Origin: Hetaerina americana
Taxonomy: Eukaryota; Arthropoda; Insecta; Odonata; Calopterygidae
Assembly: GCA_022747635.1 (NCBI GenBank)
Contig: JAKTNV010000067.1
Coordinates: forward strand, 20,001-84,000
Length of the DNA: 64,000 nt
Direction of reading: 5' to 3'
The notes under the pieces were generated by a model. That model did no database searches. It saw only the letters and a program-made list of their open reading frames with translations, and was not told the DNA's origin. A program made the position numbers and the translations under genes. Positions 13,001-24,049 of this stretch are shown one piece after another (the first letter of the stretch is position 1; each line of letters begins with the position of its first letter).

Positions 13001-14923
13001 CATTTTGAGTCAATTCTCTTGTATGATTGCACCTTTCCCATGGAATTTCATGGTTTCATCAATTCCCACTACTATCTCTTTTTAAATATACCACATTCAT
13101 CTCTAGATTTTTAGATCTTCTCCTTATGATGAATGATGTTATATTGTAATATTTCAGATACGATAATTTTATTTCATAAATTAAAGAAATTAACACACAT
13201 AATTATTATATGAATTGATAGAATGAAAACTTAGTAAATTACTATAGTCAGACAATGCCAAGCAATTTTATATGGCCTACAAATCCAATATTTAATGAAA
13301 TATATGATTTATATCAGTTAATAATAAATCTAATGATATCATGACACTGAAAAATTGTATGCATCCCAATGATCAGCATTGCCAAGGGCCGACTTGATAC
13401 GGGCCAGCATTTGCACAGGTTACATGTTTTATTAATTAAATACATTTCTACTTCTAAAACTGGAATAATTGAAAAATGTATTTACCTTCTGTCTATAACT
13501 CTGGGTAATACGGGTAGCAGAAAGAGTTTCAGAAACCTTCTTGTAAATAGCTAGGATGGACTCCAGTCTGGTAGCCTTAAGAAAAAATGCATACTTGTCA
13601 GAAGGTTTTGTATTATGCAAGAAATTCCTTGCGGTATCTTGAGTAAGGATAGCCACTGGATTGTCCATTTGCAAATTCAAGTGCATTAGCATTCGCACCA
13701 AGTCTTCATGCTTACTAGACACAAGGCTTCCTGCAGTTAGAAAAAGTAAAACGGTGAATCAAATATTTATTCTCTTTCAATAAAATTTCTCATCTATTTT
13801 CAGGAATAATAAAGTAAATAGCCACCGATTGATTCATAATCATTGACCAGTTAAAACCCTGGGCATATCGGCCTTTACTCAGGAATCACTAAACCTGATA
13901 CATGTTTTACTTCACAAAGGAGGAAACTGAAGCAGTAGAAGATTCATTTACATCTACTTACTTTGCTGCTTCTAATATCCCTTACTGCACACTTGTCCTC
14001 CAAAATTTTAATAAATTTGTTTGTTATTTTCTTTGAAGCACTATTTCGGTTCAAGTCGAAAATTCAGTTCCAGATTGAAAAACTTACATCAAATAAATGG
14101 AACTAAAACTTCCAAAACATGGCATTCTAGGGTAAATTATTTCACGTGCTTATCCTTATTGCTTGATTAAACTCAAAATCATAAGGTGGTAATTTCAAAG
14201 TCGAATCGTCGCGTTATCCTCAAAACCTATCTTTTAGTTATCTCTATTTTTGGATGTCGGCTCCTATATTTATGTAATGGCTTTTTTTCTTACCTGACTA
14301 TATATTAATTCAATATCAAAACATGTCTTACAGTTCGAACTCACCGTCAGCTGACATTAGTTTATATTGACTGCTAGTTGGTCCAATTGTTCTTTGAACT
14401 GTAATTTCATCACCATATATTTCCGGTTGGAATGCTTTGAAACCATTATTGTTGAGTGTTATCTTGATAACAGCACTATGCTCGCCGGTTTTAATGAATT
14501 CTGTACGATGAAAGTTAAAGAAATTGCATACACTAGCATTATGAAATACATATATTATAGGTTTGCACTCTCACCAACCCGGGTTTACTCGACATACAAG
14601 CAAAAGAGTAAAATATAGTTACCTTTCAAGGAATAGCCTCTACTGGTGTCGCTTGCCTTTCCACCGAGTCCAATAACCAATGCGGACAAAATAGCACTTT
14701 TACCTGTGCCATTTCTGCCACAGATAAAATTAATACCCAGGGGAAACTGGATCTTCAAATGATCATGGCACATAAAGTTGATTAGTACAACACATTTTAT
14801 TGTTCCAGCAGACCCGTCATTGCACTGACTGCCGCCGTTACTGCTACAGACTCCTGAATCTTTGAACCTTTTACTATCAGAAAGAGCACCGCGCGATCTT
14901 TTTTTCTCACTTTTCTCCATCAT
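830..14923 (-). CDS. SMC6: SMC6, structural maintenance of chromosomes protein 6 (5' part, six exons)
   Basis: This is the N-terminal third of SMC6, an ATPase subunit of the nuclear SMC5/6 complex that acts in homologous-recombination repair and replication-fork stability. Exons in transcript order are 14623-14923, 14345-14500, 13486-13730, 5515-5634, 1125-1255 and 830-1028. All are bounded by AG/GT sites and join in one reading frame (phases 1, 1, 0, 0, 2, 0), giving about 384 residues. The head has the SMC6 signature NFMCHDHL followed by Walker A GRNGTGKS (residues 69-76) and the Q-loop stretch NPVAILTQ. The last three exons are Lys/Glu-rich coiled coil. SMC6 proteins are usually about 1100 residues, so the hinge, second coiled coil and Walker B half lie beyond the left edge. 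No stop or frameshift was seen inside these exons, so the gene looks functional. The 7.9-kb intron between exons 3 and 4 is swollen by transposons. Confidence 0.93.
1125..1255 (-). CDS. SMC6: SMC6 exon 5: coiled coil
   Basis: It encodes VKIEEEKLKKIDSLKMEQEN and onwards, a heptad-like Lys/Glu/Leu pattern. Two donors are possible. The one after ACAATTG would break the frame into exon 6. The GTAATT donor, giving an exon end AAC AAA AC, joins exon 6 in frame, so that one was chosen. Confidence 0.8.
2622..2925. repeat. tRNA-like SINE family A, fold-back copy
   Basis: It contains a tRNA-like segment (2816-2890) with box-A-like TAGCTTAAGTGG and box-B-like GGTTTCGAATCCCA. About 2700-2746 is the reverse complement of about 2858-2905, so the copy is a hairpin with a spacer, related to the larger palindrome at 61942-62440. 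The left flank (2622-2695) carries the family tail GCGGGAGATGCCGCAAC in reverse orientation. It lies within the pogo-like element. Confidence 0.75.
3993..4214 (+). repeat. tRNA-derived SINE family B with AATA tail
   Basis: A tRNA-like head contains box B GGGTTCGATTCCCGCC (about 4060-4076). A body of about 130 bp follows, ending in an (AATA)n tail at about 4188-4214. It interrupts the pogo transposase remnant between SQICEWA and the KPETESIERF segment, so it is younger than that element. Related copies are at 18938-19165 and 55585-55690. Confidence 0.75.
4640..5100 (+). mobile_element. RTE-type LINE, 5' fragment only
   Basis: It matches the sense strand of the 5' region of the intact element at 44647-48023. 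Shared blocks are GGTAGGAGCCAG, CTGACCCCAGTGG, ATGGTGTCAC and AGGAAGGCAACGGGAAACCA. The similarity then runs into the start of the endonuclease (GTTAGGACAATG near 5044). It ends soon after, so the 3' part is missing. That is the reverse of the usual 5' truncation of LINEs and suggests a later deletion or a short non-autonomous relative. Confidence 0.7.
5515..5634 (-). CDS. SMC6: SMC6 exon 4: coiled coil
   Basis: Exactly 40 codons, phase 0 at both ends. RLNAWREEKSKVEKSLKRLQ and the ending NEYVWAK fit the SMC6 coiled coil, in which the corresponding region commonly ends in an aromatic and AWA-like motif. It is separated from exon 3 by about 7.9 kb of repeats. A pogo-like terminal repeat begins only about 65 bp upstream of its acceptor. 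Confidence 0.85.
5700..7138 (+). mobile_element. Internally deleted pogo-like element
   Basis: Imperfect terminal inverted repeats are present: left CCGCATTTTCCCATCGATAA at about 5702 and right, reversed, CCGTATTTTCACATCAATAA ending about 7136, each next to TA. Inside on the plus strand are remains of a pogo-type transposase. FKLEVINFVKERGNSEAARI (near 6350-6405) is the helix-turn-helix start, and LWKGVRVTSVKNGYEKA (near 6550-6600) resembles the C-terminal domain. The catalytic middle is missing. It sits in the SMC6 intron close to exon 4. Confidence 0.65.
7275..7395 (-). repeat. SINE family C, truncated copy
   Basis: It has the (AGT)n start and the block GACGGCTGAGGTCATTT shared with the full copy at 42250-42558. 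It ends in an (AATA)n-like run at 7362-7395. The tRNA-like head is missing. Confidence 0.5.
7611..8420. mobile_element. Non-coding element with long inverted repeats
   Basis: About 170 bp at the left end (7611-7780) is an inverted, imperfect copy of the right end (about 8247-8420). Matching blocks include GGGGAAAAATTGAGAT against AATTTCCCCCTC reversed, ATTCAAAATA, TTTACACAGG and AAATTAATCC-ATTGCCAGGGACC. A third copy of the last block is inside at about 7908-7945. No transposase-like frame was seen, so it is most likely a non-autonomous fold-back DNA transposon. The family is not recognised. Confidence 0.6.
8835..9720 (-). pseudogene. Mariner (DD34D) transposase remnant
   Basis: On the minus strand, pieces of a mariner transposase appear in order: SSKLIHRIHDIVLSDRRIN (helix-turn-helix, about 9630-9690), then CIPETAEQSKLWVSKGDLAQ and MAMVFWNH (near 9270-9400, around the first catalytic Asp region). 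YFTDLPRSFFLSLKRQRNTG (about 8865-8930) is the C-terminal stretch typical of mariners (usually YFxDLPxSYFLDGLKKLE). Stops and deletions break the frame, and the catalytic DD34D triad is not intact. Its 5' end abuts the LINE at 9720 without a visible terminal repeat. Confidence 0.75.
9720..12400 (-). pseudogene. Decayed non-LTR retrotransposon with RT and RNase H (I/R1/LOA-like group)
   Basis: Minus-strand pieces run in order. 12368-11418 is the N-terminal half of the reverse transcriptase (NNYRPISLTSCLCKVMERM, CGFRRGRSTTDHL, FFDLEKAYDSVW). After frameshifts, 11308-10913 holds the palm motif YVDDLAIFC and the motif FSMEKTKCVHF. 10897-10046 holds the post-RT region and an RNase H domain (VYTEGSK, FTAELSAIRTAL, CTDSLSALKSL). 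9987-9720 follows RNase H. The first RNase H acidic residue is Glu in TEGSK, where the family normally has Asp, and an in-frame stop lies between the RT and RNase H pieces. No endonuclease was found upstream, so it is 5' truncated. It sits in the SMC6 intron in the same orientation as the gene. Confidence 0.85.
12401..13485. other. SMC6 intron sequence, no recognised feature
   Basis: AT-rich sequence between the LINE and SMC6 exon 3. A 74-codon minus-strand frame at 12700-12924 (Lys/Leu-rich) shows no family that I recognise and has no convincing splice sites, so it is not called a gene. Confidence 0.5.
13486..13730 (-). CDS. SMC6: SMC6 exon 3: Q-loop and start of coiled coil
   Basis: It encodes SLVSSKHEDLVRMLMHLNLQ, then DNPVAILTQDTARNFLHN with the Q-loop Gln that senses nucleotide. 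KYAFFLKATRLESI follows, which is the conserved exit from the head into the first coiled coil. The frame ends cleanly on AAG at GTAAAT, phase 0. Confidence 0.92.
14345..14500 (-). CDS. SMC6: SMC6 exon 2: head domain
   Basis: It continues the frame from exon 1 to give SLKEFIKTGEHSAVIKITL, matching the SMC6 pattern where the sequence after Walker A describes a beta-rich head lobe. It ends phase 1 at GTGAGT after LMSAD. The strong plus-strand open frame over the same bases is a shadow. Confidence 0.9.
14623..14923 (-). CDS. SMC6: SMC6 exon 1: start codon and Walker A
   Basis: It begins with two adjacent ATG codons (14921-14923 and 14918-14920), and either could start translation. A polar, poorly conserved leader of about 40 residues comes first, then the ABC-type head strand TIKCVVLINFMCHDHLKIQF and the Walker A motif GRNGTGKS, where the Lys binds ATP phosphate. 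The exon ends in phase 1 after SLK at a GTAACT donor (rc of 14617-14622). Confidence 0.92.
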
Positions 14924-15170
14924 TGAACAATGTAATGAACCAGCAAAAGTAGAGATTAGCTAATTTTCATCTATTAAAACATTCTCCCGCCATTTCGTAA
15001 TACACTCGCGATACAAAAATGTCATATTAACAGCGGTGATATGTTGAACTAAACATATGAAAACAGCTGAGCACTGACCCGTCTTTCGTATCGCGTTCAG
15101 TAGCGACGGAAGCGCTTCGTCTTATTGCCGGCTATTTTGAAAACTAAGTGGAACGTGGCGGGGTATTCAA
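14924..15170 (-). promoter_or_regulatory. Probable SMC6 5' UTR and promoter region
   Basis: This is the stretch just upstream of the SMC6 start codons. Between about 15065 and 15170 CpG dinucleotides are clustered (for example TATCGCGTTCAGTAGCGACG), unlike the CpG-poor AT-rich surroundings, which is common at housekeeping promoters. No TATA box at a convincing distance was found. The call rests on position and base composition only. Confidence 0.4.
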
Positions 15171-18100
15171 AATATCTTTATTTTACAGTTCTCCTTTCTC
15201 GTATAATGTGTTAATTTTTTCTATTTCAAGACTTTATATCAGCTTGATAATTATTTCCTTCGATCATAGAATACCGGGAATAACCTTTATGGATTTGGAA
15301 GATTCCTTAAATTAAAAAGGATTTGTTGTAATGAGCATATTTAAAAAAATACAATTAAAAAAATGGAACCAAGATTTTGTTGGCACAGCTATGGTGACTT
15401 CATATTTGACACGATCATGAATGGACTTCAATAGAAATATTGAGGATTTTGTTTTGTTTAAAATGTGTAAATGAATGGTGAAACCTAAGGAATTAATCTC
15501 CGAGTTCATGTTTTTGGAGTATTAAATAACACATCTTTATCAAAACTACTGCATAACCAGCTCTCTGAATTAGTAGACATTACAGGCTGAAGCCATGTGA
15601 GGGGCTGCCAACTGAAAAAAGGCATGTAAACTCTATCCAGTTTCTGAGGAAAGGTGTGGCATTCTGCTGACTTGGCTACCAATGGCTAGAAGTGTATTCA
15701 TAGCTGATTTCTTGAATCATAAACCTTATATGAGTGTTCAGAACAGAGGTATAAAAAGTCCCTCTAGGTCATCAGGGGACTAGGAGCATTTTCCAGTGAA
15801 TACAATTATGAAAGTCATATAACAGATCAATCTCTACTTGGTGTGAATCAGGTATACGTTAAATATAAGTAACTTTCATATATTCAAATACAAATAATTA
15901 ATACTTGCTTAAATTGTATTAAAATTATCAGACTTTTATTGACATTCTTTAAATAAAATTAATACAAAGTGAGGATACTTTTTTAAATGTTATGACTAGA
16001 CCATAGAGTATAAGAGCAGGTAAAGAAATGCAATTCAGTGAAGGCTTGCAATTTTATAAACTTCAATAGAAATTTCTTATGTACCCATATTTCCTATGTC
16101 ATATTTACAACTTTTCTATCATAGGAAAACTTTGATTTAATTATCACCTCAGGTCTTGCGCTCAAGTATGCGCATCCCATTCAAAAGCATGCAAAAATAA
16201 TTACATACAATATTTTACCAAGTCCCTTCAGCAATTTGAAAACTCCCACATTCCCCTAATATCCACCTCTTTTAATGCCTTTTTAGATTAATGCATGCCC
16301 ATGTAGACTTGGGAATAGTTTCACTATGTAAGTATTTTTCATTTTGGTACATTTGTTTTGTGTCACAGCAGTTTTCATTTACCATTAGTCTGGCCATCCA
16401 CCCATGAACAATCAAGAGTCAAATGTAGCATAACCAAATGAACATATAATTACATTGTAATTCAAATTAATGTATTTACTTACACCAGTAAGGATAGCAA
16501 GGTGCATCAATATTTTACAAGGAAATGCATGGAACTTTCATCCCTTACACATCCATGTCCAATTATTTTTGTATTATAGATAGTTTCTCATTAACGGATA
16601 GAACACATTCATTTGTTTAGATCACATTGAAGAAGTCACACATGAATTGTAAAGTCAATTTTTTCTCCATCCTTTTCTTGGTGGTACCTGTGCAAAGAAA
16701 ATAAACAAAACTCAGCACAAATATTAACATAATGCTCTCTAATATAGAGACTATCACAATCTAATATCATAAACAACTGTATTGGCCTGAAAAAAACCTG
16801 GAATTTTTTCATTTATTTATTTATTCCCAGGGAGTCAAAAAATGTTACTTGTTCTCGTTTTTAAGCCATAAAAAAACCAACCTGGAATGCAACTCACACA
16901 AATTTTGCTGCATAACTGCTTACTCTGAGCATTTAAACTTTATCTCTCCATGATTATGGCTGGAAACATTTTTTGTGCAAGCCAGACTGAACTATGTGCC
17001 TGGAGATGTACTCTGTCATTCTTATTACCGCTTATGAGGCTTTAGATATGACTTAACCTGTCATCACCCTACTAATTTTGTGTGAGACCCTGGTGCTACA
17101 GATGCCAACTTACTGAATGGAAACAAATCAGCATGAATTGAAGATGTCTCCTGACTCAAGATGAAATCCTTCCCATTATATGGTACGCCAGCCCCTCGCT
17201 CTTTCTTTTATGTGTGCAATGTTTAGTTGAAAGCTAGCTTCTCCTCCACATCTTTCAATCCCCTTTGCCTTCTCAGTTGAATCTGCCATTACATAGAAGG
17301 TTGAGGTTATGAGCATTCCAAACTCAGGCCCCTTTTTCCTCTGTATCCAAGTCAATATTTGCTCTAAAGCACTTTGGACCACATGTCCTTAAGAAAGTTG
17401 GTAAAATGATAAAATTACTTTCATATAAGTTTTCTGTCAGCTGCAATTAATGAGAGCCCATTCAGGAAATGAAACTGACATCAATGTAGAATTAACCAGC
17501 ATTCACATCTGGAATACCTGTTTTCAAAGTAAGAGCTCTAAAACATGTTCTCACAATTAGCCCTTTAATTAGATAAAGCAGTCCCAATCTATAAGTTAAC
17601 TAAAAATAAATGAAAGCCTGCAATAAAGAAGTCCAACAATTTTTATCATTTAAACTTTTCTGTAGTTATAAATTGTCTATTTCAAATTTGAAGGTGAAAT
17701 TTTACAATGCCCCCAAAATTACATGGCCAAAGTCTGGTTGTGGTATTGACTTCCCTGGTTGCAAAATAATTGTTTTTCCAGACCTATTTTCAGGGTTGTA
17801 AATGTTGATTTCTTTGGAAATGATGATTTACTCAGGCAATATATTGTCAGCATAATGGTTTTTTACCATTATGGTAAAATGAATGAATTGCCATTATGTT
17901 GGCCAAAGGATTTCATTCTTTTTATTTGGGCATTCAAAGCATATTTTTTCAGGTTTCTGTCCTGTCAATATCTGTGAGATAAATAAACCTTGACTCCAGA
18001 TTTAGAAACTACTAACCCCTTCAATACCCTACTTCATTGCGAAGGAAGGGAAAACTTTTCCCATTTGTTCTTTAGCAGAAAAACGACTTTTTTAATGAAA

Positions 18101-18660
18101 TTAAATTAAAAAATATCACCAGGTTTCAGAACATGCTGCCTATGGTTTTACTCAAATTTCTGTGTTAGGTATTTTTAAAAATTGAATGTATTTGAGGATG
18201 ACATTGAAATGAACACAGTTTCTACAGAAAATAATATTTTGGCAGAAGATTTTAACAGCAAAGAACTACGATGCATTTTTCCCCATCCTTTCATAAAATT
18301 TAATTTCGATCCACAACATTGTTAAACTTTGTTCTCAAGTCCATACTAAATCTTGATTGCTGCTTACTACGGAAAATGCCCAGTCTGATATTGTAGCAGA
18401 GCAATACATAGCTCTGAAAGGCGATAGGTTTCACCTCACATTGGGTGATATGGAATCATTGGATTGAAGTGTTGTTCTTTATGACAATGGCCCCAGAGAA
18501 TTCATCACGGCTACTTGGTCTGTGGTCACAATCATGGAAGAGAGGATGAGTAATGATTCATGTGTCTTTTCATGTTTCACAGTGCACGTCAATGTTCCAA
18601 GGCTGTAAATTTGCAAGGATGGACCCAAGTGACATTTGCTATCATGTGGACCCAGTGAAT
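15171..18660. other. Gene-poor intergenic DNA
   Basis: AT-rich sequence upstream of SMC6 with no recognised gene or RNA. The segment 16990-17400 is a little richer in GC and has a 68-codon minus-strand frame (17176-17382); its product is unrecognised. Confidence 0.5.
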
Positions 18661-18800
18661 TTTCCCAATCAATCAATCAATTTATTTTTGTCCAAGGCTC
18701 TGTTGAAAAAATATAAGGCACGTTAAAGAAAATATACTACCGCCGGTTATAGTAGCAGATATTCATCAACAGAGTAGAACATATGCATTTACAGACATTT
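18661..18800 (-). repeat. LINE 3' end fragment
   Basis: The repeat (ATCA)n followed by ATTTATTTTTGTCCA-G and ATAAGGCACGT resembles the 3' end of the LINE at 24757-28140 (ATTTTATTTGTCCAGCG, ATAAGACACGT) in the same orientation. Only the 3' untranslated part remains. Confidence 0.5.
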
Positions 18801-18937
18801 GAAAAGTTTTTTTTTAAATAGTGACATTTTATTGAGATCAAAGTGGCATCATCATCCTCACATTCTCCAGTATATGTGTGCATTTATTTAAACATTCTCC
18901 AGCAAAATGATTTTAATTTGCTGCCTTTATAAATAAA

Positions 18938-19165
18938 TAAATGCCCATATTAGTAAATAAATCAATAGGGGTAATGCATTGGGATAACTTTTTTGCCTTC
19001 CAACCCAGAGGTTGTTGGTCTGACTCCCACCTAGGTGGGTTATCCTCTGCCAAGAGCATGAGTATTTGTGATTGTCTCCAATGTAATGTACAGGGTTTAG
19101 GTGGCAGAAGGGACTATAAAGTCTCAATCTCCCCCCAATAAAGTCATTAAATAAATAAATATCAC
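18938..19165 (+). repeat. SINE family B, diverged copy
   Basis: It has a diverged tRNA-like head with a box-B-like GGTCTGACTCCCACC (about 19017-19031), the body block AGTATTTGTGATTGTC, and an AATAAA-rich tail (19137-19160), in the same order as the copy at 3993-4214. Confidence 0.55.
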
Positions 19166-21390
19166 CATTAAACAAACTGAATTATTTTCAGAAAACTTCT
19201 GGATATCTTCCCTCCCATATTTCTATGCATAAAATATTCTTTTTTCCCTAAAATGACAGCTCAAATGCCAAACCATATTATACATATGTATATGATACTG
19301 TCTTAATTTTGGTCAATATGGTTATTACAATATTAAAAGTATCCTACCTGAATCATATAATGTGTATTATATTACCAGAAAGATTTAATAGAAACAATAC
19401 TACACAGAAAATGTTCCCTTAGAACAAACAATCTTTTGTTTAAACCAGATGATATGGATGTAAAAGGCTACAAATGGTGTAGACTCCCTTATTACAGATT
19501 GATGTCACAACAAAGGTAGGTAGATAAGTGCCATTTTAATCAATTTGTAACTGATGGCATTAAGTACCTACCTGACTATACATATATACCCATCTCCACT
19601 ATTGATAGTTTTGCCCATTGATGAGGCATTGGAACTACCAGTAATTGACTACAATAATTTTAAATATCTATGTGAAATGTCTTAGATGGGCTGATTGCAA
19701 TGAATTATCAAATAAGTGAAATTAATTTAAAAAACACTGGTCTTCTTCTCTAAAGACAATATTGTTTTCTGTTTCAAATACAATATGATATAAAAATGTG
19801 GATGAATAGTGTTGATTTTTTTATTCTGAACACAATGTCTTTCAACAGTTGTGGATTGAGTATAGGAAGAATTGAAATGAATTCATATGATGTTATGTTT
19901 TGTGACTTTTCAAGTTCTTAAGTTTTGAAACTTTTTTAAATATGCCTGTAAAGCAATCGTTTTAAATTCCAGTTCTTCCATGGCAAATCCATAATTCAGT
20001 CCCTATAACCACATAGGTGTGGCATCTTATGAAACAATGAAAAAATGGTGCTTAAATATAGGAAATGCTTCTATTTCATGATTATTGTTTATGCATGGAA
20101 ACATAAAACAGAACTATAGACTACATACAGAGACGTAAGTATGCTATTTCTGAATGCATAAGAGGTTTGGACGGCCTGTTGGTATTCTATGTATGTTTTA
20201 TGCCGATGGACTTCTGTAGCTTTTCTATTAGAAGTGTTGTAATGTATGCTCATTAATAAATTAATGTGATGCAAAATTTTCAAAATTATCAAAGTAGTGC
20301 TGGTTCCATCATATGTACAATGATGACATAATTCAGATTTTTTAATTTTGTTTTACACTTTGAATTGAGGATATATAGGGAAAGGAAAATCAATAGAGTG
20401 CAGACTGTGACTGCACTGATAGGTTGTGGAATCACATATGAGAATCATGTTTTATGAGAAATTTTTAAAGGGCATTAGAACTTAAATCCATTGATTTTTT
20501 GCTGTTTCATTACAATTCAGTTGAGATACTCTTCATAAAATTTCAGGATTCCTTTCTCAACTTTATTCATTACCTGAGCCCAGGTTTAGTTCACCAAGAG
20601 CTCTTCAAAATGGCAGGTAACCTGGACATGCATGTAAATTTTTTCTTTGTGTTTAGAATGAACAATAGCATTGCTATCATTTTCAAGGGCATATAAGATG
20701 TACCTTTATTTCAGTATGACACACACAAGAAAAATTTTTTTAACAATCTGTGACGAGACGACACCCTACCAACTTAAGTTATGTTTCCTTAAAGTTCTTA
20801 CTTTCAGGAAAGTTAAAGAGGTGGTAGTCTCAGTGAGAAGAACACACACTGCTTTGTTATAATCAGTTGTGATTAAATATGATCAACTTCATTAAATGTC
20901 TTACTCACACCTTTTTCAACATAGCAGAAGCAAGAAACACAATATTCATGTCAAATGAAGCAATGAGCTTAATAATAACAATCCTGGATACAACATTTTT
21001 CAATGAGTAAATATAATGACCTAAATATGGTTGAGTCAAAATAGGCAGTACTGACCATCTGTGGTAAAAATAACATCCAGTATTGAACGTTAACGCATAA
21101 AGTTCTAACCTATACATATTAGACGTGGGCGATTTCTTTTGGAACCATAATTCTGGGAGAAAAGGTGCATCTTACATGCCATCAAATGTGGTACTTCCTT
21201 TTAGCTTCATTGAATATTTATGCTCTACTGAATATCTTCATACAGGTACCTAACAAAACACTTATTATTTACCACAAGCTTATTAGGTTAATTACAATGA
21301 AATTGTCAGTGGTTTTCGGATTCTATCCACCTCCTGATATTAAGTTTGTACTCCTGGGGTGTGTCATAAGGGTGCCACCTACTTGTGCCA
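19166..21390. other. Gene-poor intergenic DNA
   Basis: Very AT-rich. Only short, composition-driven open frames occur, and none shows a family motif or paired splice sites. I see no feature here. Confidence 0.5.
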
Positions 21391-21572
21391 CTACCTGGTC
21401 GTTGACATCATGTTCCTCCATCCAGGGCCTGCTCCTGAGATTCCACCTTGGTTTACCATGATGGACCCATTCCTTGTCCAGTGGTTCATCGCTGAAGGAA
21501 TGGGTGACACTTCAGCAGACTCTGTACTTGATCCAGCCTCTCGGTTCATCCCATCTTCTCCATATGCATTTC
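21391..21572 (-). CDS. Candidate distal terminal exon of the Dscam-like gene
   Basis: A minus-strand frame of 60 codons plus the split first codon ends in TAG at 21391-21393 and follows a good acceptor (ACATTTTCCCAG, rc of 21573-21584). It starts in phase 1, which matches a possible GTAAAG donor at 33021-33022 in the last clear Dscam-like exon. The join would read TSGQG into NAYGEDGMNREAGSSTES. Its Gly/Ser/Met/Asn-rich composition resembles the cytoplasmic tail, and it is distinctly richer in GC than its flanks. It could instead be an exon of an unknown gene or a chance open frame. Confidence 0.4.
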
Positions 21573-22699
21573 CTGGGAAAATGTATGTAGGCATTGATGT
21601 AAAAAGCAAGTCTTCCATTCCAAGTGCTCTCCATTCACTTAGTGCAGATCAGTACATTCCAGTGCAGATTATAAGCACAAATAGACATAGATGGCATTGA
21701 AAAAGCTAGCCTTTGATGCAAAATTGAGAATTTAAAGCAAAAACTTTGTGGAAAAGCATTTGAAAATAAATAAAAGAGTTAGCAGGGCCAATTTCATGTT
21801 TACATAATGAATTTCAACTTATTTTCTGTCATCTTCTGTTAAATACATGGTGGGAAGGGACAGAGGGGCAAAGAAATAGGAGGGCAGGTATTTCTTTAAC
21901 AAGGTCAAAAGATGGAAAGCGAAATTGAAACTTTGTTAATTTTACTCAATGTTTAATCTTATGACCCGAGCTTCATTTATATTAAGGTATGATTAAAACA
22001 TCAAGTGAAATAAAGATATTTGCAATTTTTTTCCGTAATGCATAAGTTCCCCAAAGTCAGCCCAGAAATCGCCAATTTAAAGGTTAAAATAATTGTTTTT
22101 CACAAGGATTTCCACTAGTTCCCAGGAATCTACACCTGAAATCTTTCTCTTCCTCACCCTACTGTCCTTCTCTTCCGGTAACTCTCTCCCACCCATAAAT
22201 TTCACCTTAATCAAAACTACATGGACTTAATCAAAATGGAAGTGAAAAGCAGCTGTTGTTTCACGAATTCCAAATGGAAGAATATTTCTAAATTCTTCTT
22301 ATTTTCAGCCCTTCAAGATGAGAGATTACTGTTGCATTTTGTTTGGCCCAACCAGGAAGTTTTTAAAATAATTAACCCCTCATTTTGAGGTGGTAATTTA
22401 ATATTTGTGGTTAAGGGCTATGTGTATAGCATATTTACAATATTCGATTGATCAATCAATGAGCATTTACTTAAGCTTATTAGGCTAATTCAGTGTAAAT
22501 TATATTTATATTTAATTTAAAATATATTACATTTTCTGTTCATAACAAATATAAGTGTCTCAAAAAAAGGGTTATTTTTTGGCTCAGCGTATCATTTCAA
22601 GAGTACACTCTTCCTAAAAGTTTGGAGTATTGTTCCTCAAGTTTTCAGCAATACATACCAACATAAAATGGCATCAGGCTATCAATTATAATTTTTATG

Positions 22700-23700
22700 A
22701 CAGAAACTATCTTCAAAAAATTTTGCAAGGCATTAAATTTCTCAATGTTGTTATTTTTACTACTAACAATATTGTTGTATTCTTTTAGCAGTTATTCACC
22801 TAATTTTTGCTAGAGAAGTTTTGTGCATATTTACTTTAATCTATTAATTACAGATAATACATTTAGATTACTTGGATCTTTATTCATAATATCACGTAAG
22901 TACATACCTACTTCTTTGTATTTTATGCCCACTATATACAAATAAGTATCATCTGCAAACAGGTCAATGACAATTCTTAAGCATTTTATGAATGTCTTTC
23001 TTATGAATGATTGGTAGCCAAGGTCCTAAAACAGATGATTTTGGAAAGAGCCCTTGGTGAAGGTTTTTCTTATAACCTTCCTGACATTATTGTTTTTTAT
23101 ATCTACTCTCGTAGTAATTTTTCATGCATTTCATGCAACATGCCTTGCAATTTCTATTAACAGGTCTCTATCTGGCGGCACAAATTCTGCTTCAAATCTA
23201 ACATTCATGTTATTATAAAATTATCATATCCCAATGGTTCACATCACTCTCTTCAAACAATATAAGTTGGCAGATATTATATATCCATATATGTTGGTTA
23301 ATATATTTTTCCGAATTCAAATTATTTGAAAGGAAAGTATTCATTCTTCCCTTTTTGCATTAAGTTACTCTAACTTTTGGTCTATCCTGACTAAGATTAA
23401 TATTTACCACCAATATTTTATCCTCTGAAACATGATCAGTAAACATAACTTGAAATGTTTTAACATTTTTAGCACTGAATCAATTGATAAACATTTCTAA
23501 GACCCTGTAGCTATTCTGGTGAATTCCTTTACATATTGTTTAGGCCGTTATCTCATCATTATTTTGTAAATCTGTAAGATATTTTACTTATGCTCACTCG
23601 TGGAGTCAGTATTAAAAGCACCCATTATAATCAAGTTGCCTCTTTACTCTATACTTTCATTGGTTTATTCGTCAAATTGCTTTTAGAAACCAGAATGTGT
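22700..23700 (-). pseudogene. Heavily decayed LINE
   Basis: On the minus strand a reverse-transcriptase palm motif reads LFADDTYLYIVG (about 22940-22970). An endonuclease motif reads NLIIMGAFNTDS (about 23605-23640), where active elements have GDFN. The order and strand fit one LINE. Frames between the motifs are broken throughout. Confidence 0.6.
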
Positions 23701-24049
23701 CCTTGGGGATGATTTGTCTAGTAACACAAATGTTTTTTCCCTGGAAGGTTTTCAATGCCCAACAGTAGTGAATTGGGGAGATATGAGAAATGGTCTCTGA
23801 GAGTATTAAACAGAATGGGAAATGAGGGGGATGAGGGAAATGGGATAGGTTGTGGAGGTGGGGAAGAGGGAGAGTGTTAAATCAATGAGGGTAAATGGGA
23901 GAGAGTAAAGACAATAGGGACCAGGTTTGAATTTAAACTACTCTCAGATTAGTGGATGAAATGATTCAGATTTTTTTCTTTTCCCCCTTTTCTACTTCCA
24001 CCATTTTTTCCCACAATTTGCTGTGCAGTCATTTGCTTAATAAAGATGA

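Noticed and set aside
14367..14618. Plus-strand 83-codon frame
   Set aside because: It is antisense to SMC6 exon 2 and its flanks.
17176..17382. A 68-codon minus-strand frame with gene-like composition
   Set aside because: No family recognised and no matching exons nearby, so it cannot be supported as a gene.
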